Numbered from the stretch's first letter, positions 1 through 9,649 are shown. The stretch: DNA of 64,000 nt from Thalassovita mangrovi (GCF_009857745.1 NZ_WWEN01000007.1:124001-188000); one strand, 5' to 3'. Notes: generated from the letters alone by a model not told the origin. Numbers and translations: made by a program.

Positions 1-191
1 AACAGGGGAATGTCGATATCGGTCGGACAGGCCGTGGCGCAGGGCGCGTCATGGCAGAAATAGCAGCGGTCCGCCGCCACCAGCGCTTCGTGATCGTCGA
101 GCGGCGGATGCAGGTCCGAGAAATTATCCGACAACTGATCCGCCGGCAAACGTCCTGCAACGATGCCTGGCGTCAGTGCGTTTGAAGTCAT
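1..191 (-). CDS. preT: PreT-like NAD-dependent dihydropyrimidine dehydrogenase subunit (N-terminus only)
   Basis: Only the first 63 codons lie in the window; the gene runs off the left edge. Starting from the ATG at 191, which has a strong GGAGGT Shine-Dalgarno, the peptide carries Cys43, Cys46, Cys51 and Cys55 spaced CxxCxxxxCxxxCP. This is the first iron-sulfur motif of the N-terminal helical ferredoxin domain shared by PreT/PydX, the N-terminus of dihydropyrimidine dehydrogenase and glutamate synthase small subunit. The local wording 'CHDAPC' fits PreT best. PreT passes electrons from NADH to PreA, which reduces uracil or thymine in the cytoplasm. GltD or another member of the same flavoprotein family is the main alternative because the FAD and NAD domains are not visible. 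It diverges from the dehalogenase gene. Confidence 0.7.
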   Translation of the reverse strand, partial: MTSNALTPGIVAGRLPADQLSDNFSDLHPPLDDHEALVAADRCYFCHDAPCATACPTDIDIPL

Positions 192-389
192 TGTTACCTC
201 CACTGAGCTTGGTATTTTTCTTTTCAGTATGTCCCCAAGATATTTTTTATCAACTGGTAAAATTTAAAAAGCGCGATTGGCGGTGGGCTTTCCGCGTCAC
301 TGCCCTAAAAAGAGGCAAAACGGCTTGAAACTCCGGGCGGGCGCTGATCCATTGACGCGCGGGATCAGGAGGGGTCAGGAGGAGGAGCC

Positions 390-3300
390 ATGGGCCTGCG
401 TTTCTTTTCGAGCAAGGATCGGCCCGTGCATCTGGGCCCCTACCCGCTGGAGCGGTTGAAGCGGCATGGTGCGCTGCCCGATCTGGGCACCGTACCCGCA
501 TGGGCTCCGGTGTCCTTCCGCCGCCCGGATGCGCCCGACAGCATCGTCAACGCGATGGGCGAATATCAGGCGATGCTGGACGCGATCCGCGACGGCATGG
601 TGAACAAGACCCGCGCGACCATCCCGGCCGACCCGCTGGAACGATCCAACCACCTGAAAGCTTTCGGCTATTTTTCCGATGCCAGCATGGTCGGCATCTG
701 CCGCCTGCCCGATGCGGCGCGGCTGATTGATCCCGTGCGCAATCCCGATATCGACCGCTTGGCCGATGAATTGCGCACAAGGCAGACCAAGACGCTGGCC
801 TCGGGCATCGACGTGATCATGGCCGAACTGAAAGAGGCGATGGAGGCCCCGCCTTCGGGAATCGACGGTCATAAATACGCGCTGGTTTTCCTTTACGAAT
901 ACCCCCGCGATCCCGACGCTTACGAGCCCGGAACCGAATGGATCGCCGACGCGCAGGCGCAACGCGCCTGCCTGCGCGCCAATGAAACCGCCGCCGTTTT
1001 GGCGAATTACATCCGGCTGCTGGGATGGCAGGCCAAGGCGCATTCCGGGGCGTCTTCGGATGTCGATCTGAACCGGTTGGCGGTGGCGGCGGGGCTGGCG
1101 ACGGTCGAAGGGGGCGCCTTGGTCGCGCCCTGGATCGGCCCCCGATTCGGCGTCGCAGCGGTGACCTGCGATCTTGGCCTGATCGCCGACAAGCCGCTGG
1201 CCCCGATGGCGGATCAGCCGTGGTTCAGCACCAAGGGCCCAGCCTGGTGGCTGGGCAAGGGATTTGCCAAATCGGCGCTGAACCGCGATCCCTTCGCCAA
1301 GCGCCGCTTTGCCGACGGGCCGCAACCCTTCGAGCGGCTGAAACGGGTTGAGGACCCGACCACCTTCATCGACGAACCCAACGTCGCCCGGGTGCCCAAG
1401 CGCGCCGACATGTTCGCCCGCGCCCAGTTCGGCGATATGGGCAAGCACGTGCAGGACGGTGCCAAGGGCGGGCACTACGCCCGCAAATCCGCCCCCAGCT
1501 TCGCGCAGCGCCGGGCGCTTGGCGCTTTCGTGGTGATCCAGAACGGCGATCCCAACCCGCACGGGCTGCGCCCCTCCGACCCGCAGATCAACGCCTCCAA
1601 TATCAAGGCGACCAGCTATTTCCTCGGAGTCGATGCGGTCGGGCTCAGCCGTTGCCCCGATTGGGCATGGTACAGCCACGACGCCGCAGGCGACCCGATC
1701 GACCCGCCGCATGATCAGGCGATCAGCATGATCATCGACCAAGGCTACGAGACGATGGAAGGCGCCAGCGGCGATGATTGGATTTCCGTCGCCCAGTCGA
1801 TGCGCGCCTACCTGCGCTTTTCGCTTCTGGGCGGGGTGATCGCAAAACATATCCGCAATCTTGGATATAATGCCAAGGCCCATACGGTGATGGATGGTGA
1901 GGTGCTGCAACCGCCGCTTCTGCTGCTGTCCGGCCTGGGAGAGGTCAGCCGCATCGGCGAAGTGATCCTGAACCCCTACCTCGGCCCGCGGCTGAAATCC
2001 GGGGTGGTGACCACCGACATGCCGATGGCGCATGACAAGCCGATCGATTTCGGGCTGCAGGCGTTTTGCGCATCCTGCAACAAATGCGCCCGCGAATGCC
2101 CGTCGGGCGCAATCACCGCCGGGCCGAAGCTGATGTTCAACGGCTACGAAATCTGGAAATCCGACAGCCAGAAATGCGCCACCTACCGGATCACCACCGA
2201 AGGCGGCGCGATGTGCGGCCGCTGCATGAAGACCTGCCCGTGGAACCTCGAAGGGCTGTTCGCCGAAGCACCGTTCCGCTGGGCGGCGTCGAATATCCCG
2301 GCGCTGGCGCGGCCCTTGGCGAAGCTTGACGATGCGGTGGGCAATGGCGGGCTGAACGACACCAAGAAATGGTGGTGGGATATCGAACTGCAGGACGATG
2401 GCGGTTACCACCCGACGCAACACCCGCTGAACCGGCGCGATTTGCAGACCGAAATCGACCTGAAATACGAAGATCAGACGCTGGCCGTCTATCCCGCGCC
2501 GCTGGCGCCGCCGCCCTGGCCCTACCCGTTCCCGATGGACCGCGAGGCGGGGATCGCCGCCTATGAGGCGATGGTCACGGCAGACGAATACCGCGACCGG
2601 CTGGCCAAGGGCGATCTGTCCGTCGTCCACCGCTACACCACACCCAGCGATCCACCGGTGATCCGCGTCGCGGTCAGCAAGGCGGAAAAGATGACCGCCG
2701 ACGTGACCAAATACGAATTCTCGACCCTCGACGGGTCACCCCTGCCCGACTGGTCGGCGGGCGCGCATCTGGACGTGCTGGTCGCGCCGGAATTCCTGCG
2801 GCAATATTCGATGTCGGGCGATCCGGCGGATCACACGAAATACCAGATAGGTGTGTTGCGCGAAGACGAAGGGCGCGGCGGGTCGCTGCTGATGCACCGG
2901 ATTTTCAACGAGGGGCGCAAGGTCTTCATCTCCAAGCCGATCAACCATTTCCCGCTGGCCGAGGAGGCGACGAAAACCTTCCTGATGGGCGGCGGCATCG
3001 GCGTGACGCCGATGATCGCCTTTGCCCACCGCCTGCACGAGTTGGGCCGCGATTTCGCGCTGCATTATTCCTGTTCCACCCGCGCAGGCGCCGGGTATCT
3101 GGACGATCTGGCGGGGATGCCCTGGGCCGGCAAGGTGCATTACCATTTCAGCGATGAAGACAGCCGCGCCGATCTCGACGCGGTGCTGGCGGGGTATCAA
3201 GACGGCTGGCACGTCTATACCTGCGGGCCGGATCGTTACATGTCAGGGGTGATCGACGCCGCCACGCGGCAGGGTTTCCCCGAAGAAGCCCGGCACCTGG

Positions 3301-3602
3301 AATATTTCAGCGTCCCGGAACAGCCGGACTATGAAAACCACCCCTTCACCCTGCGGCTGAAGGACGGGCGGGAATTGCGGGTGCCCGAGGACAAATCGGC
3401 CTCGGACGTGTTGCTGGAAAACGGCATCCACGTCGATGTGAAATGTTCCGACGGCATCTGCGGCGTGTGCAAATGCGGGCTGGTCAGCGGCGCGGTCGAA
3501 CACCGCGATTTCGTGCTGTCCAACAAGCAGCGGGAAAACACCATCATCCTGTGCCAGTCGCGCGCGGCCGACCCCGATGGCGTCATCGAAATAGACCTCT
3601 AG
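390..3602 (+). CDS. Cobalamin-dependent reductive dehalogenase fused to a flavin/2Fe-2S reductase
   Basis: This 1070-residue protein has the layout of the cytosolic, catabolic reductive dehalogenases (NpRdhA and BhbA type). Residues about 30-550 form the corrinoid-binding catalytic part and contain two similar halves: AKAH motifs at 215-218 and 495-498, and GPR-containing segments near 246-270 and 528-552. A double 4Fe-4S domain follows, with Cys560/563/566/570 and Cys596/609/612/616. Residues about 745-970 form a ferredoxin-NADP-reductase-like module (RQYS flavin motif near 804, GGGIGVTP at 867-874, CGPDRYM near 945). A plant-type 2Fe-2S domain closes the chain (Cys1019/1024/1027/1055). There is no TAT signal or membrane anchor, so it should act in the cytoplasm, taking electrons from NAD(P)H to B12 to remove halogen from an organohalide. 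The substrate cannot be read from sequence. Tyr428 is one candidate proton donor, but this is not aligned. Start ATG follows AGGAGGAG. Confidence 0.85.
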   Translation: MGLRFFSSKDRPVHLGPYPLERLKRHGALPDLGTVPAWAPVSFRRPDAPDSIVNAMGEYQAMLDAIRDGMVNKTRATIPADPLERSNHLKAFGYFSDASMVGICRLPDAARLIDPVRNPDIDRLADELRTRQTKTLASGIDVIMAELKEAMEAPPSGIDGHKYALVFLYEYPRDPDAYEPGTEWIADAQAQRACLRANETAAVLANYIRLLGWQAKAHSGASSDVDLNRLAVAAGLATVEGGALVAPWIGPRFGVAAVTCDLGLIADKPLAPMADQPWFSTKGPAWWLGKGFAKSALNRDPFAKRRFADGPQPFERLKRVEDPTTFIDEPNVARVPKRADMFARAQFGDMGKHVQDGAKGGHYARKSAPSFAQRRALGAFVVIQNGDPNPHGLRPSDPQINASNIKATSYFLGVDAVGLSRCPDWAWYSHDAAGDPIDPPHDQAISMIIDQGYETMEGASGDDWISVAQSMRAYLRFSLLGGVIAKHIRNLGYNAKAHTVMDGEVLQPPLLLLSGLGEVSRIGEVILNPYLGPRLKSGVVTTDMPMAHDKPIDFGLQAFCASCNKCARECPSGAITAGPKLMFNGYEIWKSDSQKCATYRITTEGGAMCGRCMKTCPWNLEGLFAEAPFRWAASNIPALARPLAKLDDAVGNGGLNDTKKWWWDIELQDDGGYHPTQHPLNRRDLQTEIDLKYEDQTLAVYPAPLAPPPWPYPFPMDREAGIAAYEAMVTADEYRDRLAKGDLSVVHRYTTPSDPPVIRVAVSKAEKMTADVTKYEFSTLDGSPLPDWSAGAHLDVLVAPEFLRQYSMSGDPADHTKYQIGVLREDEGRGGSLLMHRIFNEGRKVFISKPINHFPLAEEATKTFLMGGGIGVTPMIAFAHRLHELGRDFALHYSCSTRAGAGYLDDLAGMPWAGKVHYHFSDEDSRADLDAVLAGYQDGWHVYTCGPDRYMSGVIDAATRQGFPEEARHLEYFSVPEQPDYENHPFTLRLKDGRELRVPEDKSASDVLLENGIHVDVKCSDGICGVCKCGLVSGAVEHRDFVLSNKQRENTIILCQSRAADPDGVIEIDL

Positions 3603-3700
3603 CCTCAGAATCGGGCAGTATCGTCACCGTCATGAGACATTCGTCGCACAAAATCTTTCTGCAGTTGCGAAATAAACGACGCAGGCGTAGGGATTGAACC

Positions 3701-4252
3701 ATGACCGCAAAGAAACGCCTTTCGAAATCCGACTGGTTGCAAGCCGGTTTCGCCGCCCTGGTCCAGGACGGCCCGGTCGCGTTGAAGGCCGAACCATTGG
3801 CCCGGCGGCTGAACACCACCAAGGGGTCGTTCTACTGGCATTTCGCCGATGTGCCCGCCTATCACGGCGCGCTTTTGGACGTGTGGGAGGCCGAGGCGCT
3901 GTCGCCGATCGCCCGCATTCTGGACGAAGAACCCAATTCCGGCGCCAAGCTGCGCCGCTTGGGCCAGGAAATTACCGATTACGCCAGCGACGTCACCGCG
4001 CAGGAAAATCCAGAACGCGCCATCCGCGCCTGGGCCCAGGGCGATGAATCCGTGGCGGGCCGGGTGGAAAAGGTCGACGGGCTGCGGCTGAACCTGCTGG
4101 CCGAACTGCTGCGCGACAACGGCATCACCAACCCCGACTGGGCGCGGGTGATCCTCGGCTCGACCATCGGGATCAAGAGCCTGCCCGCGAATGCCAGCGA
4201 CGCGGACGGGCCGATGGGATCACTTGTCGATCTGGTTCTCGCCCTGCGCTGA
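3701..4252 (+). CDS. TetR/AcrR-family transcriptional regulator
   Basis: A 183-residue protein with an N-terminal helix-turn-helix of TetR type: the segment around residues 20-45 ([20 protein letters not shown]) matches the family's recognition-helix pattern ending in G-S-F-Y-W-H-F. The remaining C-terminal helices would form the ligand-binding and dimer domain and are too divergent to predict an effector. It lies 98 bases downstream of the dehalogenase on the same strand and could regulate it, but that is inference from position. Its 3' end overlaps the convergent recO gene by 33 bases. Confidence 0.85.
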   Translation: MTAKKRLSKSDWLQAGFAALVQDGPVALKAEPLARRLNTTKGSFYWHFADVPAYHGALLDVWEAEALSPIARILDEEPNSGAKLRRLGQEITDYASDVTAQENPERAIRAWAQGDESVAGRVEKVDGLRLNLLAELLRDNGITNPDWARVILGSTIGIKSLPANASDADGPMGSLVDLVLALR

Positions 4253-4972
4253 GCGCCGCACCAGCACGTCGATGAACCTTTGCCGCGCTTGCGGAAGCGG
4301 CTTGCCATGCGCCCCCTCCTGCAGCGATTTGCGCAGGAAGAACCCGGTCACCTCAAGCCCCTGCAGGATATTGGACAGCGGGAATTCGGTTCCACCCAGC
4401 AGGCATTCCGGCAGCGGCAACAACCGGTCGGCCCATTCCCCCGCCCCCGCGCGCGACACCGCCCGGCCGGTCCGGGGCGAGATATAGCTCAGGTCATTCG
4501 CCGCCCCGACGACGGCGCAGGACGACAGGTCGAGCCCGTAACCCAGCTCCTCCAACAGCGCCAGTTCCCAGCGAAGATAGGCCAGCGGCCAGAGATCGGT
4601 TTCGTCCAGCACATCCAGCAGCGCCTCGGTGCGCTGATAAAGCGGCAGATGCACCTCGCGTTCGGGCAGCGCATACAGCAGCATCGCGCAGACCGCGTTC
4701 AGCCCCGCCAGCGCCTGCCGATCCGACATCACCATCGCCGCGCGGCTGCGCAGCGGTTCGACGGTGTAGCTGCCGATATGATCGGCCAGCCGCGCCTTCC
4801 ATGTCACGTCGAGCTGCGCGCCGGGCTGCAGCACGGGGGCGATTTTCCGGCTGGTCGCACCGCGCATCACGCCGGCATGACGGCCGTGTTCGGGGGTTAA
4901 CAGCTCCAAGATGGCCGCGTTTTCCCCGTGCCGTTTCACCGCCAGCAATATGCCCTGATCGCGCCATTCCAT
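4220..4972 (-). CDS. recO: DNA repair protein RecO
   Basis: A 250-residue RecO, the usual length. The N-terminal OB-fold is recognisable (start [17 protein letters not shown], then the [10 protein letters not shown] segment). A helical C-terminal domain follows, containing [14 protein letters not shown] near residues 133-146. RecO loads RecA onto SSB-coated single-stranded DNA with RecR, which is encoded in this window at 58371-58970. As in many Rhodobacteraceae it sits downstream of era, although 263 bases and an inverted repeat separate recO from the DUF1491 gene. The Cys cluster found in some RecO proteins is absent. Confidence 0.93.
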   Translation of the reverse strand: MEWRDQGILLAVKRHGENAAILELLTPEHGRHAGVMRGATSRKIAPVLQPGAQLDVTWKARLADHIGSYTVEPLRSRAAMVMSDRQALAGLNAVCAMLLYALPEREVHLPLYQRTEALLDVLDETDLWPLAYLRWELALLEELGYGLDLSSCAVVGAANDLSYISPRTGRAVSRAGAGEWADRLLPLPECLLGGTEFPLSNILQGLEVTGFFLRKSLQEGAHGKPLPQARQRFIDVLVRRSAQGENQIDK

Positions 4973-5052
4973 GGCGGGACTGTGGGGCAGCCGTCAGGGT
5001 AAGTGCAAGATCAATTGCGGATCGCGGGACCTGATCGGGATTGCGAAACAGA

Positions 5053-5184
5053 GGGCAGCGCCCGACCGCGGGTGGGCGCACAAACGCCCTGATATGGCAC
5101 TTTATCCATCCGGGCACGTCCTTGGCTTCAGTCTCTCGAAGACCTTGAGAAAGCGCCCGCCCGGGGGGCGGTCGGGCGCTGCCC
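5053..5184. repeat. Long imperfect inverted repeat between recO and the DUF1491 gene
   Basis: The left arm at 5053-5079 and the right arm at 5153-5184 are inverted copies: a 16-base core (GGCAGCGCCCGACCGC and its complement) is exact, and the outer ends also match apart from one substitution and a five-base insertion in the right arm. About 73 bases separate the arms. No gene lies inside. It could fold as a long hairpin in recO-proximal RNA or be a dispersed intergenic repeat. Confidence 0.6.
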
Positions 5185-5235
5185 GGCGGCGCGGGGCGCC
5201 GCTGTTCGGGCTGGGTTTATTGCCCGGATGGACCG

Positions 5236-5565
5236 CTAATCCGCCAGCCCCGGCTCATCCAGCAGGTGCCGCCCCTGCCGGTCCTCGACCTCGACCACCC
5301 ACAGGTCGGGATCGAAGCCGCGCTGCTTGGCGATGGCGGCGTCGACATCGCGCTCCTCGCCCGCGACCAGTTCCATCCACTTGCGTGCGCCGGTCATCAG
5401 GTCGAAGGAGCGCTGATAGGCCACCGCCCGCCCGTCCAGCGTGTTGAGCTTGATCAGAACCGCGCCGGCGGTGTCGTCGCCGTGCGAGACGACGAAGGCC
5501 GGGATGTCGTACAGGCGCAGCCGGGTCAGATAGGCATCGACCCAGATCCGGGCGGTCAGGCGCAT
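5236..5565 (-). CDS. DUF1491 family protein
   Basis: A 109-residue protein beginning with MRLTARIWVDAYLTR and containing a conserved GDDTAGAVLIKLN segment near residue 29-41, both characteristic of the alphaproteobacterial DUF1491 family. No signal peptide, membrane segment or catalytic motif is evident. It starts five bases after the era stop codon, so it is very probably co-transcribed with era. Function unknown. Confidence 0.85.
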   Translation of the reverse strand: MRLTARIWVDAYLTRLRLYDIPAFVVSHGDDTAGAVLIKLNTLDGRAVAYQRSFDLMTGARKWMELVAGEERDVDAAIAKQRGFDPDLWVVEVEDRQGRHLLDEPGLAD

Positions 5566-5569
5566 GGCC

Positions 5570-6475
5570 TCAGTTCCCGTCCTTGAAATCCAGCCCCATT
5601 TCGGAATAGCGCGCGGCCTCGTCCAGCCAGCCGGTGCGTACCTTCACCTGCAAAAACAGATGCACCTTGCGGCCGAGGAATTCTTCCATCTCTTCGCGCG
5701 CGGCGGTGCTGATAGCCTTGATGGTTTCGCCGCGATGGCCCAGCACGATGCCCTTGTGCCCGTCGCGGGCGACATAGATCACCTGGTCGATCCGGGCCGA
5801 GCCGTCCTTGCGTTCTTCCCAGTTCTCGGTTTCCACGGTCAACTGGTAGGGCAATTCCTGGTGCAGCCGCAAGGTCAGCTTTTCGCGGGTAATTTCGGCG
5901 GCGATCATCCGCATCGGCAGATCGGCGATCTGGTCTTCGGGGTAAAGCCACGGACCTTCGGGCAATTCGCCCGCCAGCCATTCGCGCAGATCGTCGATAC
6001 CATAGCCCTTTTCGGCCGAGATCATGAAGGTCTTGGCGAAGGGATAACGCTCGTTCAGGTCCTTGGACAGCGCCAACAGCGCCTCGGCCTTGACCCGGTC
6101 GATCTTGTTGATCGCCAAAGCCACCGTGCGGCCCTTGCCGATATCTTCCAGCCCTTCGAGGATACGCTGCACCCCGTCGGTGACGCCGCGATGCGCCTCG
6201 ACCATCAGAACGATCACGTCGGCGTCCGCCGCGCCGCCCCAGGCGGCGGCGACCATCGCCCGGTCCAGCCGCCGGCGCGGCTTGAACAGGCCCGGCGTGT
6301 CGACGAAGACGATCTGGGCATCGCCCTCGATCGCGACGCCGCGGATGCGGGCGCGGGTGGTCTGCACCTTGTGGGTGACGATCGACACTTTCGCCCCGAC
6401 CATGCGGTTGGTCAGGGTGGATTTGCCCGCGTTGGGCTCTCCGATCAGGGCAACGAATCCGGCGCGTGTGGTCAT
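5570..6475 (-). CDS. era: GTPase Era, 16S rRNA-processing and 30S assembly factor
   Basis: A 301-residue Era with the full set of GTPase motifs: G1 GEPNAGKST near residues 12-20, G3 DTPGLF, and G4 NKID, followed by a C-terminal KH RNA-binding domain with GHRGETIKAIS. Era binds the 3' end of 16S rRNA and monitors small-subunit maturation. The ATG at 6475 is chosen because a GGAG lies six bases upstream; an in-frame TTG at 6487 overlaps that ribosome-binding site. The order rnc, era, recO is conserved in this group, here interrupted by the sulfotransferase-like remnant. Confidence 0.95.
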   Translation of the reverse strand: MTTRAGFVALIGEPNAGKSTLTNRMVGAKVSIVTHKVQTTRARIRGVAIEGDAQIVFVDTPGLFKPRRRLDRAMVAAAWGGAADADVIVLMVEAHRGVTDGVQRILEGLEDIGKGRTVALAINKIDRVKAEALLALSKDLNERYPFAKTFMISAEKGYGIDDLREWLAGELPEGPWLYPEDQIADLPMRMIAAEITREKLTLRLHQELPYQLTVETENWEERKDGSARIDQVIYVARDGHKGIVLGHRGETIKAISTAAREEMEEFLGRKVHLFLQVKVRTGWLDEAARYSEMGLDFKDGN

Positions 6476-6545
6476 CTGGGTCTCCAAAACCGATGAGAGC
6501 TTTTACAAGGCCCTAGCGGCAACTTCCATGCGAAAAACCCCAATC

Positions 6546-7510
6546 CTAACGCAAGACGGACATGCATCTCCTCAGAAATGGGCTCACCACGTTTAACTTA
6601 ATCAGCGCGTAAACGCTATGCAGCACCGCGACGGACCATTCCGAAACGCGCAGGCGCCGTGCTTCGCGGCGATCATATTCGACCTGGTAGCGATCTTCCT
6701 CGGCGACGCATCTGTTGACCATCTGCATCGCATGTTCATTGGCCTTGAACATCGCTTCCTGGGCTTCCAGCCGGCAACCGGATGCGCGACCTAGCCCTCG
6801 GGATAAACTTCCTGCAGGCTCTTGGCCGTCATATGCGCCAGGTTCGGTCTGAACTTGTTCAGAAAGCGGATGATCGCCAGCTCGCCATCGGTCAGGCCGC
6901 GATTGATCGTTTTCGCCTGGTCGAAGGCCTCGAATTCGCCTTCCTGCAATCCCAGCCACGCCATGGCGACCTCGAAAACTTTGTCCTTGCAGGTCGAATA
7001 GTTCTTGATCGTCAATGCAATCTTGCGGCTCTGCCGCAGCGGCTTGATCGCCTTCACGACAAATCGTGGCCGGCTGTATTGCGACAAGAAACTGTCGAAG
7101 CTGTCAGAATGCCCGCGATAGCGCACGCCCTGCATATAGACGGACTGGGCATGTTCCATCGGGTTCCGGATGAAAAGCAGCACCTCGATCCGGTCGAACC
7201 CATGGGCCGCGGCCATACGTTCCCAGGCTTTGGTCGTCTCTTCCGGGTTTCTCACCAGCTGATTGAAAAAACCCTCATAGCTGACCAGGACATCCATATC
7301 GTCCGGCGCCATGGTCAGGAGTTCCTCGATACCCATCGTCTGGGCGTTCCCGGAGGTCACCCCGAATTCGCGCGCACGGCGCAGCACGGCTGGATCGCCC
7401 GGATACGCGATCCCGTGCCGCTCCAGTACCCCGGACTGAATGGCAAAGGACGATTGCAGGAAACTCGATCCCGTCTTGTCGTGCCCGATATGTATCCAGA
7501 GTCTTCTCAA
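6546..7510 (-). pseudogene. Sulfotransferase-like / sulfotransferase-domain protein, frameshifted
   Basis: The first frame (7510 to 6791) encodes 239 residues starting MRRLWIHIGHDKTGSSFLQSS, whose HIGHDKTGSS resembles the PAPS-binding loop of sulfotransferase-like proteins (HIGxxKTGTT); further on is EVLLFIRNPMEHAQS, like the 3'-phosphate motif. It stops at TAG just after VYPEG. The -1 frame continues without a stop from before this point to 6546 and encodes LEAQEAMFKANEHAMQMVNR and a further C-terminal segment, which looks like the natural tail. A one-base loss around the GAGGGCTAGG tract (6778-6792) would explain it. It may be a true pseudogene, a sequencing error, or a shortened working protein. 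It appears inserted between era and rnc. Confidence 0.6.
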
Positions 7511-7672
7511 TGCAGCCTCAAAAAGTCATTTCAAATCAAGTTCAAGGAACCATTCGCGCCCGCGCCGCATTCCCGCGCCTTGTCGGGTCGGATCAGGATT
7601 GACGCATCCGCCCCCTGTCGTCCTTGACGATCCAGTCTTGCCGCGCCGCCACGGTCGAGGCAACAGATCCAG

Positions 7673-8350
7673 TCACGTCAACCGGTCAAGCAGCGCCTTC
7701 GCCGCCGCCTGCTCGGCCTGGCGCTTCGATCCGGCGGTGGCGTCTTCGCTTTCGCCGTTTTCCAGCTCGACCCGGATGGTGAAGACCGGCGCGTGATCGG
7801 GCCCCGACCGCGCGGTTTCCACGTATTTCGGCGGCCTCTCACCGCGCGCCTGGGCCCATTCCTGCAACGACGTCTTGGCGTCGCGCGCATCGGCCTTCAC
7901 GTCGTCGATCCGATTGCCCCACAGCCGCAGCACTATCGTGCGCGCCGCCTCGAACCCGGCATCCAGATAGACGGCGGCGATCACCGCCTCCATCGCGTCG
8001 CCCAGCAGCGCCTGCTTGCGCCGCCCGCCCGACATCATTTCCGACCGGCCCAGCTTCAGCACCGCGCCCAGATCGATATCCTTGGCCACGTCGGCGCAGG
8101 CTTCCTTGCGCACCAGGGCGTTGAAGCGCGGCGCCAGCTGGCCTTCGGTCGCGGATTTGTCGCGCCCCAGCAGGGCCTCGGACATCACCAGCCCCAGCAC
8201 CCGGTCGCCCAGGAATTCCAGCCGCTGGTTATCTTCCCGCGTGGGCGAGGACATCGAGGAATGGGTCACCGCGCGCAGCAGCAGCTCGGGCTCGGCGAAG
8301 CGATGCCCGATGCGGCCTTCGAAGGCCTTCAGATCGGCAGACAGCTTCAC
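7673..8350 (-). CDS. rnc: Ribonuclease III
   Basis: A 225-residue RNase III. The N-terminal endonuclease domain has the signature [15 protein letters not shown] near residues 41-55, with acidic metal ligands, and a second acidic patch at [14 protein letters not shown]. The C-terminal double-stranded-RNA-binding domain begins at [14 protein letters not shown] and ends in [13 protein letters not shown]. It cleaves double-stranded RNA in rRNA precursors. Its ATG overlaps the lepB stop by four bases, implying translational coupling. Confidence 0.95.
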   Translation of the reverse strand: MKLSADLKAFEGRIGHRFAEPELLLRAVTHSSMSSPTREDNQRLEFLGDRVLGLVMSEALLGRDKSATEGQLAPRFNALVRKEACADVAKDIDLGAVLKLGRSEMMSGGRRKQALLGDAMEAVIAAVYLDAGFEAARTIVLRLWGNRIDDVKADARDAKTSLQEWAQARGERPPKYVETARSGPDHAPVFTIRVELENGESEDATAGSKRQAEQAAAKALLDRLT

Positions 8351-9171
8351 TCGATCCCCTTCAGGTAACGGTCCGACCGCCAGGTCCAGAAGGCCAGCAT
8401 CGAGCGGCCCGCGGACGAGAACATGATGCGGTCGGCGCGGCCGATGATGTTTTCATAGGGCACGAAACCGACACCGCCGGCCTGCTGCGGCACGCGGCTG
8501 TCGGTGGAATTGTCGCGGTTGTCGCCCATGAAGAAATAATGCCCCTGGGGCACGGTATAGATCGGCGTGTTGTCCGAGCTCTGGTTGCCGATATTCAGCA
8601 CCGCGTGTTCCACCCCGTTCGGCAGGGTTTCGATCTGGCGCGACTTCATGCAGTCGCCGCCGGTGCCCACCGGCCCGTTTTCGCAACGCGGGCGCAGCCC
8701 CTGCGGCCCTTGCGGAGCGGCCGGTTCGACGAAGATGCCGTCGTCTTTCACCTTCACCGCCTCGCCATTGATATGCAGCACCCCGTTTTTCATCTGCACG
8801 GTGTCGCCGGGCAGGCCGATCAGGCGCTTGATGTAATCGGTGCCGTTGACCGGGTGGCGGAACACGATCACGTCGCCGCGTTCGGGTTCGCTGCCCATGA
8901 CCCGGGTGTTGTCGCCGTCCAGGAAGCCGCACAGGGTCTTGGCATCGATGCCCAGGGGACGGATCGTCGGGCAGGAGGCGTAGGAATAGCCATAGGCCAT
9001 CTTATTGACGAACAGGAAATCGCCGATCAGCAGCGTGTCCTTCATCGACCCGGACGGGATCCAGAACGGTTGGAAAAAGACCGTGCGGAACACCCCCGCG
9101 ATCAGCAGGGCATAGACCACCGTCTTGATGGTTTCGACGACGGCGTTTCCTTTATTGGCGTCAGCGGCCAT
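8347..9171 (-). CDS. lepB: Signal peptidase I
   Basis: A 274-residue S26 peptidase. One N-terminal membrane segment (about residues 13-33) precedes the catalytic Ser in PSGSM (about residues 39-43) and the general-base Lys in [11 protein letters not shown]. The family box [12 protein letters not shown] appears near residue 217. It removes signal peptides from secreted proteins at the outer face of the inner membrane. An insert near residues 155-185 with two Cys residues is longer than in E. coli-independent homologues but common in alphaproteobacteria. Coupled to rnc downstream. Confidence 0.95.
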   Translation of the reverse strand: MAADANKGNAVVETIKTVVYALLIAGVFRTVFFQPFWIPSGSMKDTLLIGDFLFVNKMAYGYSYASCPTIRPLGIDAKTLCGFLDGDNTRVMGSEPERGDVIVFRHPVNGTDYIKRLIGLPGDTVQMKNGVLHINGEAVKVKDDGIFVEPAAPQGPQGLRPRCENGPVGTGGDCMKSRQIETLPNGVEHAVLNIGNQSSDNTPIYTVPQGHYFFMGDNRDNSTDSRVPQQAGGVGFVPYENIIGRADRIMFSSAGRSMLAFWTWRSDRYLKGIE

Positions 9172-9229
9172 TGGGGCTTTCTCCTGAATGCGAGGTTGCA
9201 GAGGTAGATGAGCGGATGGGGCTTGACTG

Positions 9230-9631
9230 TCAACCCAAAGGCCGGGCCTCGATCACCACGAAGGCCTGCGCCCAAGGATGATCATCGGTCAAAGTTACGT
9301 GAATGATCGCCTCGTGCCCGGGCGGTGTCATCGCGTCGAGCCGTTCGCGCGCCCAGCCGGTGACCTCCATCACCGGCTGGCCGGTATCGATGTTGCTGAC
9401 CGCCATGTCCTTCCAGGCGATCCCCATACGAAGGCCGGTGCCAAGCGCCTTGGAACAGGCTTCCTTGGCGGCCCAGCGTTTGGCATAGGTGCCGGCCACG
9501 TCCTTGCGGCGTTCGGCCTTGCGCTGTTCGGTGGCGGTGAAGACGCGGTCGCGGAAGCGGTCGCCGAAACGGTCCAGCGTTCCGGCGATCCGTTCGATAT
9601 TTGCCAGATCGGAGCCTATTCCCAGGATCAT
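9230..9631 (-). CDS. acpS: Holo-[acyl-carrier-protein] synthase
   Basis: A 133-residue AcpS, the typical length. It starts [15 protein letters not shown], where Asp8 is a magnesium ligand, and has the second conserved block [15 protein letters not shown] near residues 53-67. It transfers 4'-phosphopantetheine from CoA to the serine of acyl carrier protein. It sits between the membrane-protein gene and lepB in a single minus-strand run. Confidence 0.94.
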   Translation of the reverse strand: MILGIGSDLANIERIAGTLDRFGDRFRDRVFTATEQRKAERRKDVAGTYAKRWAAKEACSKALGTGLRMGIAWKDMAVSNIDTGQPVMEVTGWARERLDAMTPPGHEAIIHVTLTDDHPWAQAFVVIEARPLG

Positions 9632-9649
9632 GTTCGTCCGCCGGGCCGC

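Noticed and set aside
375-2630. Long open frame of 751 codons on the minus strand opposite the dehalogenase
   Set aside because: It is the reverse complement of a clearly coding, domain-complete gene; its low-complexity composition is typical of antisense frames in GC-rich DNA.
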